DNA of 64,000 nt from Candidatus Saccharicenans sp. (GTDB lineage Bacteria > Acidobacteriota > Aminicenantia > Aminicenantales > Saccharicenantaceae), in the NCBI GenBank assembly GCA_030017715.1, contig JASEIU010000002.1, forward strand, positions 174,915 to 238,914. Direction: 5' to 3'. Positions 18,177-27,075 of this stretch are shown here, piece after piece. Numbering within the stretch: position 1 is the stretch's first letter; every line of letters begins with the position of its first letter. The notes under the pieces were generated by a model that made no database searches, was not told the origin of the DNA, and saw only the letters and a program-made list of their open reading frames with translations. Both the position numbers and the translations under genes were made by a program.

Positions 18177-20363
18177 TCAGACCCGCCACCAGTAGGAGAA
18201 CTTTATAAAATAATAACGGCCGGTCAGCCGATATCGGGCCGTTTCCAGCCTTTCTCGATGGTCTTCCACCCCGAAATAAAAGCAGGTGCCGGGGTTGAGT
18301 TCATAACCCAGCAGACCGCTGAGGTATATTTTTTTTTGGAAGCTGTCATAATCGGTGATGGCTCTAAGAAACAGCCCCCGGTTAAACTGATAATTGATTC
18401 TCTGGCTGAGGATGGTTACCCGGTAGACTTTCGGCCCGCCCCGGAATTCATAGAAATTCAGGTCTTCCAGCCTGAGCGAAGCCACCAGGTTCTGGACCGG
18501 CCGGAAATTGAGCTCGCCTTCCAGCGATTGGCTGTACCCCAGGTAGGGCAGGTCGTCATAATAGATCGAGCTGCCGGTGTGGCCGGAAATCCGTCCGCTC
18601 AACCAGGACAGCGGCGCCGAAAAAACGGTGAACCTGAATTGTCTCGGCTTCAGGTTCACTCCGTTGTATTTTTCAAAGGTATGGCTGTAATTCAGAAAAA
18701 TGAAAGTCTGTCGCCAGCCGCTGACCATGAGCGACAGGTCCGTGTCTTCGTCGGTCAGCGTTCCGCTGTAATCATAAACCCGGCGGTAGGAGACGGAGGG
18801 TGTGACAGAAACTATGTAGTCGTTTCCCGGAAGGAAAGCATACCCGGCCCTGGCATTGAGCGAGTGAATATCCTTGCGGCGGAGAAAGCCCAGTCCGGCC
18901 TCAAAATCAGGGTGGACGGTGAACCAGTCCAGAGAATAGTTAAGATGCCGGGCCTGATGGTTAAAACCGAAATGCCAGGCCGGGGCCAGGGAAGTTTTAA
19001 TCCCGGCCACCCGGCTTAGAGAACCGACCAGCTGAAAGGCCAGCCGGTTGGTCTGAGAAAGCTTGAACTGTCCGTCGACTCCGACCAGGCGATTGTAATC
19101 AGAAGAAATCGGAGTGCCCCTCAGCCCCATTTCCTTGTCGGAAGCGATAAAGCCAAGGTAAGATTCGGCATAAAGGTCCTGCCGCAGCCGGAGAACGCTG
19201 TTCAGCGAACGGTAAGAATCGCTTTCATCCAGCAGGGGGGCGTCGGGTATTTCAATCGGGGACGGCAGGTCATCCAGGGCCGACATAATTCCGAAACTGG
19301 TATTCCTGATTTTTCCCGTCAATTTGGCCGCCCAGACCGGGGAGACTATCTTTCGCGAATACAGCAATTCAAAAGGGGTGTCGAAAATATCTTTGCCTTC
19401 GAGAAAGAAAGGCCTCTTTTCAGGATAATAAACCGGATAGCGCTGGTTGACTTCATTCTGGGGTACGTCAGCTTCAATCTGACTGAAATCGGGGTTGAGG
19501 GCCAGGTCGGCGGTGAGGTCGGAAGTAATCCCGTACTTGACATTGGCCCCGACCTCCGGCTGGAATTTCTCTCCCAGGGATTTGGCCCCAACCACGGTCG
19601 GCATCAACTCCAGGTTCCTGCCCCGGGCCAGACTCCTGTCCAAACGCAAGGTTCCGGCCTGAACCAGCAGTCCGTTTATACCCCGGGAGCGCGGCGGCCA
19701 GTACAGGTCTTCGTTCTTGCGAGGAATCTGCCGCCGCAGAAAGATACCCCAGGATTGAACATTCTTGTTCGGGAACCTGAGGCTTTTGAAAGGAATGGAC
19801 ATTTCAATCACGTAGCCGAAAGGTGTTTTCCTGGCAGCCGAAACAAAATATCCGTTCCAGTTGCGGTCTATGCGGTCAAGGCTTTCGCTGCGGCCGCGAT
19901 TGCGCCGGGGATTAGCGTCCACATAAACTCCGTCCACCTGCACCCCTCTGGCATTGGCCTGAAAAACAAAAGCTCGTCTGCGGTCGTTGAAAGTGTCAAG
20001 ATAAACCGAGACCAGGTCGTCGCCCTGGACCCGGTCCCGCTGACACAGGGTGCAGCGGATGTCTTCCGGACGGGAGTCGTGACATTCAAAGGCTAAGTAC
20101 AGATTCTGGCTGTCGTATCCAAGATATACTATCGTTTTTTCGGTGGGCGCGGCCCCTTCCTGCGGCTCATACTGCACAAAATCTGAAATGACCGTCGCCT
20201 CCCGCCATTCCGGATCGCCCAGTTGCCCGTCAACCCGGGGCGGGCTGGTCATCAGGCCCGGCTGCAACTGGTTATTTCCGTTGGGGGCGGCTGTCAGGGG
20301 GCGACCCGCAGATAAAATCAGCAGGGCTGATAAAAAAATCAGGTGGCGGCTGCTCGTTCTCAC
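18177..20363 (-). CDS. DUF5916 outer-membrane-type protein with N-terminal CBM9-like domain
   Basis: 728 residues from GTG 20363, where a signal peptide (RTSSRHLIFLSALLILSAG) begins; a TTG at 20402 lies inside the preceding tolC gene and is less likely. Residues about 45-235 form a carbohydrate-binding family 9-like sandwich (PPRVDGQLGDPEWREA, then WGIFLRRQIPRKNED). The rest matches the DUF5916 pattern LALNPDFSQIEADVPQNEVN and YYPEKRPFFLEG, followed by alternating hydrophobic strands and a C-terminal aromatic end (YWWRV) as in beta-barrels. Function of the family is unknown; an outer-membrane role is inferred. It closes the sigma-factor operon. Confidence 0.82.
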   Translation of the reverse strand: MRTSSRHLIFLSALLILSAGRPLTAAPNGNNQLQPGLMTSPPRVDGQLGDPEWREATVISDFVQYEPQEGAAPTEKTIVYLGYDSQNLYLAFECHDSRPEDIRCTLCQRDRVQGDDLVSVYLDTFNDRRRAFVFQANARGVQVDGVYVDANPRRNRGRSESLDRIDRNWNGYFVSAARKTPFGYVIEMSIPFKSLRFPNKNVQSWGIFLRRQIPRKNEDLYWPPRSRGINGLLVQAGTLRLDRSLARGRNLELMPTVVGAKSLGEKFQPEVGANVKYGITSDLTADLALNPDFSQIEADVPQNEVNQRYPVYYPEKRPFFLEGKDIFDTPFELLYSRKIVSPVWAAKLTGKIRNTSFGIMSALDDLPSPIEIPDAPLLDESDSYRSLNSVLRLRQDLYAESYLGFIASDKEMGLRGTPISSDYNRLVGVDGQFKLSQTNRLAFQLVGSLSRVAGIKTSLAPAWHFGFNHQARHLNYSLDWFTVHPDFEAGLGFLRRKDIHSLNARAGYAFLPGNDYIVSVTPSVSYRRVYDYSGTLTDEDTDLSLMVSGWRQTFIFLNYSHTFEKYNGVNLKPRQFRFTVFSAPLSWLSGRISGHTGSSIYYDDLPYLGYSQSLEGELNFRPVQNLVASLRLEDLNFYEFRGGPKVYRVTILSQRINYQFNRGLFLRAITDYDSFQKKIYLSGLLGYELNPGTCFYFGVEDHRERLETARYRLTGRYYFIKFSYWWRV

Positions 20364-20379
20364 TAATTTCTTAAAGAAT

Positions 20380-21951
20380 CTAATCCTGCAAAGTAAAATC
20401 AACCAGCTTCATGTTCCGGTTTTTAAGGCTGAGACCGAGAGCTCTCTCCAGGTTGGCCAGCGATATATTGTAATCGATTATCGATTTTAGCTCGGTAGCC
20501 CGGGCGTTGGCCAGGTCTCTTTGATACATCAGAACAGTATAGTTGGTGCTCTGTCCGACTTTCAGTTTTTCTTCTTCGGCCGCCAGCTTCTGCTCCTGCA
20601 GTTCCCGGGCAACCCGGTAAGCCTGCACCCTCTTCAGGTTGGCTTCAACGTCACGCAGGGCAGTCTTTATTTCCAGCAGGGCCTGCTGTTCTTTCTGCTT
20701 CAGGCTGAGAGTGGCCTGTTCCAGATTAATTTTGGCCTGAGCCAGATTGGCCCGGGAAACCAGGTTACTGATTGGAATATTCAGGCTGAGACCCACAGAC
20801 CAGTTCTGGTATTTGAAGTCCAGGGCATCTTTGATGGCGTCGGTTCTGGGCGAGGGAATGGTACCGATAATGACCCCGGACAGGGGATTGTCATTTTCGT
20901 AAAGAATCCTGGTGCCCGAAATTCCCGGGCTGTAGTAGGAAGCATTTAAGTTTAGCTGGGGCAGCATCTGGTTTCTGGCCACTGACAGGTTGAACTGCTG
21001 GGTCTGGAGTTCAATCTGAAGGCTCCTGAGGTCCGGCCGATTGGCCAGGGCAATTCCCAGGGCTTCCTCCAGAGCTATGGCCTTCTGTTCAAATCTTGGT
21101 TTATCAACCGGAATTATGGCCGTGTATTGTCTATCCTCATCCGGGCTCATATTCATCAATACCCGGAGCTGGTCTTCGGCGTTCTTCACCGCCAGTTCGG
21201 CCTGGATGATATCGGCCTCTCTGGTGGCCACTTCCGACTGGGCGCTAAGCACTTCAATCGGAGCCAGCGTACCGATTTCCACCGAACGTTTATTCTTTTC
21301 CAGGAGTTCCTGGGCCAGATTCAGCGATTGCCGCCTGACTTCCAGGGTATCTATGGCGTAGGACAGAGCCCAGTAGGCTTGCTCCACCGAATAAATGGTG
21401 TCCATCAATGTTTTTTCCAGCTGAGCCCGGGAAACTTCCAGGCTGTTCCTGGCTATGATGATTTCCTTCCGGCTGATGTTATAACCAAAATTCTGGAGCA
21501 GGGGCTGGCTGAAATCAAAGCGCAGGGTGCTGCCGAAACGGGGGTTAATTGTCTGGAACCGCTGGTTGGTTTCATTCTTGTATGAATCCAGGCTGATGTT
21601 CAGGCTGCCGCCAAAGGGAATCTGCTGGGAGATGCTGCCGGAAAGCGAATTATATTTAGTTATCGTGCTCTCAGAACTTTCCAGCCAGGAATAGGAGGCG
21701 TTTTCATTCTTTCTCTGATTAAAACTGAAGGCCAGCGTCGGATAGTATTTTTCTCTGGCCCGGGACAGGCTGGCCGCCGCCAGCTCCGGGCTCAATTCCT
21801 GAATGGCCACCGACAGGTTGTTTTTCATGGTCCTGACAATGCAGTCTTCCAGGGTCAGACGCAGGACTTCTTCTTCCTTTCCCCGCAGCCCCGGGCTGAC
21901 CAGGGACAACAAAATCAATATTAAACTCAGGCCGGTTATCTTTCTTCTCAT
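20380..21951 (-). CDS. TolC family outer membrane efflux protein
   Basis: 523 residues. The ATG at 21951 has GGAGG six bases upstream and starts a signal peptide (MRRKITGLSLILILLSLVSP). The repeat structure LRLTLEDCIVRTMKNNLSVA, QIPFGGSLNISLDSYKNET and the second repeat ALEEALGIALANRPDLRSLQ identify an outer-membrane factor. With the MacA and MacB genes just upstream it would complete a tripartite exporter. An in-frame ATG at 21981 would add ten residues but has a weaker context. Confidence 0.88.
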   Translation of the reverse strand: MRRKITGLSLILILLSLVSPGLRGKEEEVLRLTLEDCIVRTMKNNLSVAIQELSPELAAASLSRAREKYYPTLAFSFNQRKNENASYSWLESSESTITKYNSLSGSISQQIPFGGSLNISLDSYKNETNQRFQTINPRFGSTLRFDFSQPLLQNFGYNISRKEIIIARNSLEVSRAQLEKTLMDTIYSVEQAYWALSYAIDTLEVRRQSLNLAQELLEKNKRSVEIGTLAPIEVLSAQSEVATREADIIQAELAVKNAEDQLRVLMNMSPDEDRQYTAIIPVDKPRFEQKAIALEEALGIALANRPDLRSLQIELQTQQFNLSVARNQMLPQLNLNASYYSPGISGTRILYENDNPLSGVIIGTIPSPRTDAIKDALDFKYQNWSVGLSLNIPISNLVSRANLAQAKINLEQATLSLKQKEQQALLEIKTALRDVEANLKRVQAYRVARELQEQKLAAEEEKLKVGQSTNYTVLMYQRDLANARATELKSIIDYNISLANLERALGLSLKNRNMKLVDFTLQD

Positions 21952-22010
21952 CTTTAACCTCCGGATGCTTGTTTCAATCATAGGTCGTCGGAAGATGCCG
22001 CTTTTGCCTC

Positions 22011-23237
22011 TTACTCATAACGCAGGGCCTCTATCGGGTCGAGTTTGGAGGCTTTCCTGGCCGGATAATAGCCGAAGAAAATGCCCACCGAGGCCGCGAA
22101 GAAAAAGGCCAGCAGGATGGATTCGGGAGTGACCACGGTGGTGATGGTGGCAAAGGCAGAGATGTACTTCATCAGCCTGGAGGCCCCCACCCCGACGATG
22201 ATGCCGATAATTCCTCCGGTCACGCTGAGCACCACCGCTTCGATCAGAAACTGCATCAGAATATCCCGCTCGCGGGCCCCGACGGCCAGGCGAACTCCGA
22301 TTTCCCTTATCCTTTCGGTCACCGAGACCAGCATGATGTTCATGATGCCGATGCCGCCCACGATCAGGGATATGCCGGCTATGGACCCGAGCAGAATGGT
22401 CATTATCTTGGTGGATTCGGCCGCGCTTTCGGCCACATCGGCGATGTTTCTCACCTGGAAGTCATCATCGGCCCCGGGAGCGATACGATGTCTTTCTCTC
22501 ATAAGCTCTTCAATCTGCCTCTGGGCTTCGCCGGTTTTATCAGCCGAGACCGCAGCCACATCTATGGAGTTAATGTAATCCACTCCCCTCAGGCGGCGCA
22601 TGACGGTGGTGTAGGGAGCAGCAATCATGTCATCGCGGTTAAAAAATCCGCCCTGCTCGCCCTTGCTCTCCAGAACCCCTATTACCGTGAAGGGAATTTT
22701 ATTTATTCTGATGGTTTTGCCCAGCGGGTCTTCATCTTCAAACAGGTTCTGTTTGACCAGGCTGCCCAGGACACAAACCTTGGCCGCCCCGGCCACCTGC
22801 GTTTCGTCAAAATAAACGCCTTCCGCCACCCGCCAGTTTCTAATTTCCGGGAATTTCTCCCCGGTCCCCTGGATCTGAGTATTCCAGTTTTTGTTGGCAT
22901 AGACCACCTGAGCCCTGGTGCTGATGGAGGGAGAAGTGGCCATGACCGCGTCGCAACGCTCCTCAATGGCCCGGGCATCATCCGGCTTGAGGTTGGTGAA
23001 TCCGCCGAAACCGGACTGCACCCCCCTGATATTCCTGCTGCCCGGATAAACAAACAGCAGGTTGGTGCCCATGGAAGCAAAACGTTCCTCGATGCCCTTT
23101 TTAGCGCCTTCCCCGATGCTGACCATGGCGATAACCGCCGCCACGCCGATGATTATTCCCAGGATGGTCAGGAAGGACCTCATTTTATTCCGGGCCAGCG
23201 CCCTCATCGATACTCTTAATATTCTTATAATTTTCAT
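22011..23237 (-). CDS. MacB-type ABC transporter permease
   Basis: 408 residues. Topology is that of the MacB permease: one N-terminal helix (LARNKMRSFLTILGIIIGVA), a large periplasmic domain (about 45-280) and three C-terminal helices (ILLGSIAGISLIVGGIGIMNIMLVSV with the conserved TERIREIGVRLAVGA loop). It ends YYPARKASKLDPIEALRYE, a highly conserved family terminus. GGAGG lies five bases before the ATG. In E. coli MacB the ATPase is fused; here it is the separate preceding gene, one base away. Confidence 0.93.
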   Translation of the reverse strand: MKIIRILRVSMRALARNKMRSFLTILGIIIGVAAVIAMVSIGEGAKKGIEERFASMGTNLLFVYPGSRNIRGVQSGFGGFTNLKPDDARAIEERCDAVMATSPSISTRAQVVYANKNWNTQIQGTGEKFPEIRNWRVAEGVYFDETQVAGAAKVCVLGSLVKQNLFEDEDPLGKTIRINKIPFTVIGVLESKGEQGGFFNRDDMIAAPYTTVMRRLRGVDYINSIDVAAVSADKTGEAQRQIEELMRERHRIAPGADDDFQVRNIADVAESAAESTKIMTILLGSIAGISLIVGGIGIMNIMLVSVTERIREIGVRLAVGARERDILMQFLIEAVVLSVTGGIIGIIVGVGASRLMKYISAFATITTVVTPESILLAFFFAASVGIFFGYYPARKASKLDPIEALRYE

Positions 23238-23238
23238 G

Positions 23239-23964
23239 TCATCCTCCAGTGGCCGAAGCCCGGTCGCAGGCCCCCGGGGAGACTTCCTCGCCCACGATCT
23301 GGCCGTCCTTCAGATACAGACGCCGTTTAGCATATGAGGCAATAACGGGATCATGGGTGACCATGATCAGAGTGATGTTTCTTTCCTGGTTCAGACGGCA
23401 GAAAATATCCATGATTTCGGCCCCGGTCCTGGAATCCAGGTTGCCGGTCGGCTCATCAGCCAGAATCAGGGTCGGGTCGTTGACCAGAGCCCGGGCAATC
23501 GCCACCCGCTGCATCTGGCCGCCGGATAGCTGGTTGGTGCGGTGATGTTCCCAGCCCTTGAGCCCGACCGCAGCCAGGGCGGTCATCGCTTTTTCCCTGG
23601 CTTCTTTGCTGCTGATGTGAGAATAAACCATCGGCAGCTCCACATTTTCCAGAGCGCTGGTCCGGCTCAAGAGGTTGAAGTTCTGAAAAACAAAACCTAT
23701 CTTCCGGTTGCGGATGGCGGCCATATCGTCGCGGCTCAGCCTGGAAACGTCCATTCCTTCCAGGAAATACTGACCGGAAGTCGGCCGGTCGAGCAACCCC
23801 AGAATGCTCATCAGAGTGGATTTTCCAGAACCCGAGGGGCCCATGATGGCCAGAAATTCGGAATAATTGACACTGTAGGTAATACCCCTCAGCGCCTGGA
23901 CCTGGGTTTCCCCGATCTGGTATATCCTGACAATATTTTCCAATCTTATGATTTTATCGTTCAT
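23239..23964 (-). CDS. ABC transporter ATP-binding protein (MacB/LolD type)
   Basis: 241 residues. All ATPase motifs are intact: Walker A GPSGSGKST (about 42-50), Q-loop FVFQNFNLLSRTSALENV, signature LSGGQMQRVAIARAL, Walker B LILADEPTGNLDS and the switch His in MVTHD. The sequence QNFNLLSRTSALENVELPM is typical of the MacB/LolD family that powers mechanotransmission across the envelope. It pairs with the permease gene that follows after one base. Confidence 0.95.
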   Translation of the reverse strand: MNDKIIRLENIVRIYQIGETQVQALRGITYSVNYSEFLAIMGPSGSGKSTLMSILGLLDRPTSGQYFLEGMDVSRLSRDDMAAIRNRKIGFVFQNFNLLSRTSALENVELPMVYSHISSKEAREKAMTALAAVGLKGWEHHRTNQLSGGQMQRVAIARALVNDPTLILADEPTGNLDSRTGAEIMDIFCRLNQERNITLIMVTHDPVIASYAKRRLYLKDGQIVGEEVSPGACDRASATGG

Positions 23965-23981
23965 CTCAAAACCTGTCTTAA

Positions 23982-25334
23982 TTACCTTCGCGGCATCATG
24001 AATAAAGCGCCGCCCGGAGGCCCCTGCTGGGTGGTTCGGCTGGAGCCGGAGGCGGTTACCAGTCCGATGATGATTTCATCACCTTCTTTCAGGTTATCGC
24101 TCCTGATTTCGGTAAAGGAATTATCGCTAACCCCGGTCCGGACAAAGACCACCTTGAGATTGCCCTTTTCGTCCAGTTGCCAGACCCGGGAGGGCATCCT
24201 TCTCTGTCCGGCCTGCCCGCCGCCCTGGCCGGCCCGCTGACTCATCTGCGCGGGGTCAAACATTCTCTGTCCCGCCTGAGCCGAACCGGGTCCGGCCTCA
24301 CCACCTGACTGCTGGCGCCTGGCAGCCATTTCTTCAAAGGCCGCTCTCATGATCTTCTGGAGTTCTTCGGCTGACAGGTCGGGCGTAAACCGCAGGGCCG
24401 CGTTGGGCACCCGTAGGACGTTTCTGGCTTCGCCGACGATGATGGAACAGGTGGCGGTCATACCCGGCAGCAGCTTGAGACTGGAATTGTCCACGTCGAT
24501 GATTGCCGAGTAGCTGACGACATTCTGGACTGTCTGGGCTGAATAACGGACCTGACGCACGATTCCGTTAAAGGTCTCGTTCTGGTAGGATTCGACGGTG
24601 AATTTGACCTTTTGCCCTTCTTTAACTTTGCCCACATCGGCTTCATCCACCAGGCATTCCACTTCCATCTTGGTGAGGTCGTTGGCAATTTCAAACAGCT
24701 TTGGAGCCTGAAAGCTGGCCGCCACCGTCTGCCCGACATTTATATTTCTGGAAATGACCACACCGTCGATCGGGGAGCGGATGATGGCATAGCTCAGGTC
24801 CACCTTGCTGGCTTCCAGCTGACTCTTGGCCTGTTCGGTCCTGGCCTGCTGGGCAATCAGGTCGGATTTGGCCTGGAGGTAACTGGCCTCGGCCTGCTCT
24901 TTTTCTTCAAAAGAAATCAGATTCTTCTCGAACAGGCTGAGGGCCCGTTCATATTTTTTCTGGGCAATCTCCAGGGCAATCTTGGCTCTCTCCAGAGAGG
25001 CCTGGGCGTTCTGGAAGTTGGCTTCATTCTGCTCGATCTTGGCCAGCAGCTGCGACTGATCCAGTTCGGCTAAGATATCGCCCTTTTTAACTTTGGAATT
25101 GAAATCGACATAAATCTTTTCGATCTTTCCGGAAACCTGGCTGCCGACTTCCACCAGCACCACCGGGTTCAGGGTGCCGGTGGCGGTAACCACGGCTTCG
25201 ATGTCGCCGCGGCTGACCTTCTCGGTCCGGTATTTGGGTTTGTTATTCGATCCCTTCTTTAACAGAGTGAACCCAAGGACCACCGCTATGATAGCCACAA
25301 CGGCCAGGATAATGATCACGGTCTTCTTCTTCAT
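23982..25334 (-). CDS. MacA-like periplasmic adaptor (HlyD family)
   Basis: 450 residues: an N-terminal anchor (KTVIIILAVVAIIAVVLGF), lipoyl half GTLNPVVLVEVGSQVSGKI, a long coiled-coil hairpin (about 95-195), second lipoyl half RSPIDGVVISRNINVGQTV and beta-barrel. A Gln/Gly/Ala-rich insertion of roughly 60 residues (about 325-390: MAARRQQSGGEAGPG onward) interrupts the membrane-proximal part, unusual for MacA. Spaced 2 bp from the Spy-like gene and 17 bp from the ATPase gene. It should link MacB to the TolC protein encoded downstream. Confidence 0.9.
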   Translation of the reverse strand: MKKKTVIIILAVVAIIAVVLGFTLLKKGSNNKPKYRTEKVSRGDIEAVVTATGTLNPVVLVEVGSQVSGKIEKIYVDFNSKVKKGDILAELDQSQLLAKIEQNEANFQNAQASLERAKIALEIAQKKYERALSLFEKNLISFEEKEQAEASYLQAKSDLIAQQARTEQAKSQLEASKVDLSYAIIRSPIDGVVISRNINVGQTVAASFQAPKLFEIANDLTKMEVECLVDEADVGKVKEGQKVKFTVESYQNETFNGIVRQVRYSAQTVQNVVSYSAIIDVDNSSLKLLPGMTATCSIIVGEARNVLRVPNAALRFTPDLSAEELQKIMRAAFEEMAARRQQSGGEAGPGSAQAGQRMFDPAQMSQRAGQGGGQAGQRRMPSRVWQLDEKGNLKVVFVRTGVSDNSFTEIRSDNLKEGDEIIIGLVTASGSSRTTQQGPPGGALFMMPRR

Positions 25335-25336
25335 CG

Positions 25337-25774
25337 TTACTCTCCTTTTTTCTCCTTTTTGGGTGGAGTCTGAGATGTATCATCACGCCGCTCGGGAGCT
25401 TCCCCTCTGCGCTGGCGCATATATCTGTCCATTAATTCCTGCATTTTCTTTTCTTGCTCCGGGGTGAAAACTTCGTCCATCTCGGTCTTGAGCTGTTCGC
25501 GCAGTTCGGTCAGGCGAGCGTGGATATCTTTCCTGAAGGCCTGGAATCTTTCTTCGCTGCGTTTAAAAACTTCTCTGATTCTTTCTTCCTGGTCAGGCGT
25601 AAGCTGCAGCTCTTTGGAAATCACCTCCAGAGTGGGGAAAGGTTCCTGCCTCTGACGGGGGGCCAGCTTCTTTTTCTCCACCAACCACCTGTCCCCGAAG
25701 ACACCCACGGTCACGCCCAGGATGAACACGGCTATCAGCGACAGGGTCACCCAGAGTTTATATTTATTGTTCAT
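25337..25774 (-). CDS. Spy/CpxP-like periplasmic protein (LTXXQ-type)
   Basis: 145 residues. An N-terminal membrane anchor or uncleaved signal (LWVTLSLIAVFILGVTVGVF) precedes a helical domain with ELQLTPDQEERIREVFKRS and EVFTPEQEKKMQELMDRY, two LTPxQ-like repeats typical of Spy, CpxP and ZraP relatives. These act as periplasmic chaperones or metal-stress sensors. The tail is charged and Pro/Lys-rich. The start overlaps the anti-sigma stop (ATGA). Placement after a sigma/anti-sigma pair suggests a role in sensing or buffering envelope stress; that role is inferred. Confidence 0.75.
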   Translation of the reverse strand: MNNKYKLWVTLSLIAVFILGVTVGVFGDRWLVEKKKLAPRQRQEPFPTLEVISKELQLTPDQEERIREVFKRSEERFQAFRKDIHARLTELREQLKTEMDEVFTPEQEKKMQELMDRYMRQRRGEAPERRDDTSQTPPKKEKKGE

Positions 25775-26268
25775 TGTTTGCCTCTCCTTACGATTTCCTG
25801 GCTGTCAAGCCCGGCAAAAAGCAACTGCAGCTGCCTGTCTTCCGGTTTCTGAGCATCGAAAATAGTTCTGGTTTCCGTCGGGGCGCTCGGCACCTGAAAA
25901 AGGAGCATTTCAGATTGGCTCAACTGGACCTCCGCCGGCTGGGCCAAGAACAGTATACCTACCAGAACTATGGCCACCACCAGGAATACCGGCACCGCCG
26001 CCGCACACCATCTTTCCACCAGGGCCCAGAGAGAAGGCTTGCTCTCAGTCCGCAGTCTGGCCCTGAGCCTATCCTCAAAATAGGGGAGAGGCTCAGCTTC
26101 AGGCAGTCGCAGGTTAGAGAGCAGAGATTGCATCTGACGGTAATCGGCCAGCATCCGGGCACAGGAAGGGCAGACCTTGAGGTGAGACTCCAGCCTGTCG
26201 GCGGTTGCGGCCTCGAGCCGGCCGTCAACCAGCCTGGAAACCAATTTCTCGGCCTGATGACAATTCAT
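25771..26268 (-). CDS. Zinc-finger anti-sigma factor
   Basis: 165 residues. The N-terminal ZAS domain has the H-x3-C-x2-C pattern (HLKVCPSC, residues about 29-36) after MNCHQAEKLVSRLVDG, then a single membrane helix (VPVFLVVAIVLVGILFLAQ, about 93-112) and a short periplasmic domain. Such proteins hold an ECF sigma factor at the membrane until a signal releases it. The gene overlaps the sigma-factor stop by ATGA and the next gene's start by ATGA, so the three are tightly coupled. Confidence 0.9.
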   Translation of the reverse strand: MNCHQAEKLVSRLVDGRLEAATADRLESHLKVCPSCARMLADYRQMQSLLSNLRLPEAEPLPYFEDRLRARLRTESKPSLWALVERWCAAAVPVFLVVAIVLVGILFLAQPAEVQLSQSEMLLFQVPSAPTETRTIFDAQKPEDRQLQLLFAGLDSQEIVRRGKQ

Positions 26269-26837
26269 GGTTGTCCTCCTCCCTGGCTCAGAAATGGAGC
26301 CAATTTTTTCCTTAAAAGCCTTCTTGCCCGGTGCAGCCGGGAATCAACCGTCCCCGGCGATAACTTCAATATCTTCCCTATTTCCTCATAACTCAAGCCC
26401 TGAATATCTCTTAAGGAAAGTATTAGACGATATTTTTCCGGCATTTCTTCCAGTTTCTGGCGGAGAAGCTTTTTGCGCCTTTCGGCCTCCTGCTGCTCGG
26501 CCATTTGCAGGGAAGCATCCTTCTCCGGCAACCCTGGTTCAGGAATATCGTCCAGCCTCAGGTCGTTTTTCTCCTTTTTTTGCTTCCGCAAGTAATCCCG
26601 GATGTGATTGATGGCAATCTGATAGAGCCAGGTGCCGAATTCAGATTCGAACCTGAACTTCGACAGGGAGAGATAGGCCTTGAGAAAGATCTCCTGGGCC
26701 AGGTCGTCGGCAGTTTCGCGATTGTGAACTACGTTGACCGCCAGCCCGAAGACCTTGTTCTGATAGGCTTTTACCAGCACGGAAAAAGCCTCCTGGTCTC
26801 CCTGTTGAGCCAGTCTGGCCACCCGGTTTTCTTCCAT
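26265..26837 (-). CDS. ECF-type RNA polymerase sigma factor (RpoE-like)
   Basis: 190 residues. Region 2 (about 12-80) includes NVVHNRETADDLAQEIFLKAY and WLYQIAINHIRDYLRK; region 4 (about 125-180) has LILSLRDIQGLSYEEIGKIL and GTVDSRLHRARRLLRKKL. It heads an eight-gene operon containing its own anti-sigma factor, so it probably controls envelope-stress export genes and itself. A minus-strand GGCAACTTT at 26943-26935 resembles an ECF -35 element about 100 bp upstream of the start, but a clear -10 was not established. Confidence 0.93.
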   Translation of the reverse strand: MEENRVARLAQQGDQEAFSVLVKAYQNKVFGLAVNVVHNRETADDLAQEIFLKAYLSLSKFRFESEFGTWLYQIAINHIRDYLRKQKKEKNDLRLDDIPEPGLPEKDASLQMAEQQEAERRKKLLRQKLEEMPEKYRLILSLRDIQGLSYEEIGKILKLSPGTVDSRLHRARRLLRKKLAPFLSQGGGQP

Positions 26838-27040
26838 CCAATTCTCACTTTGAGAGCCTCACCCTGTTAGACGAGGCCCCGGTTTAATTCTTCCTGAGCG
26901 GGAATATCATTTTACCTAACTATTTTAAAAGTAGAAAGTTGCCGCCGGAGCCGGCCGGCTGACTACCTTTCTCCGGGCAGGAAAATTGTTTATTTTTACT
27001 CTCTGAAAAACCATAACCGGCTCCGGCCCGGCCCGGGCTG

Positions 27041-27069
27041 TTGATTATAATGAGCGTGTCCCATATAAT
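27041..27069 (+). promoter_or_regulatory. Sigma-70 promoter of apgM (leaderless layout)
   Basis: TTGATT (27041-27046), 17-bp spacer, TATAAT (27064-27069). The predicted +1 at 27076 is the A of the apgM start codon. No Shine-Dalgarno is present in the six bases between the -10 box and the ATG. Confidence 0.75.
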
Positions 27070-27075
27070 AAACTT

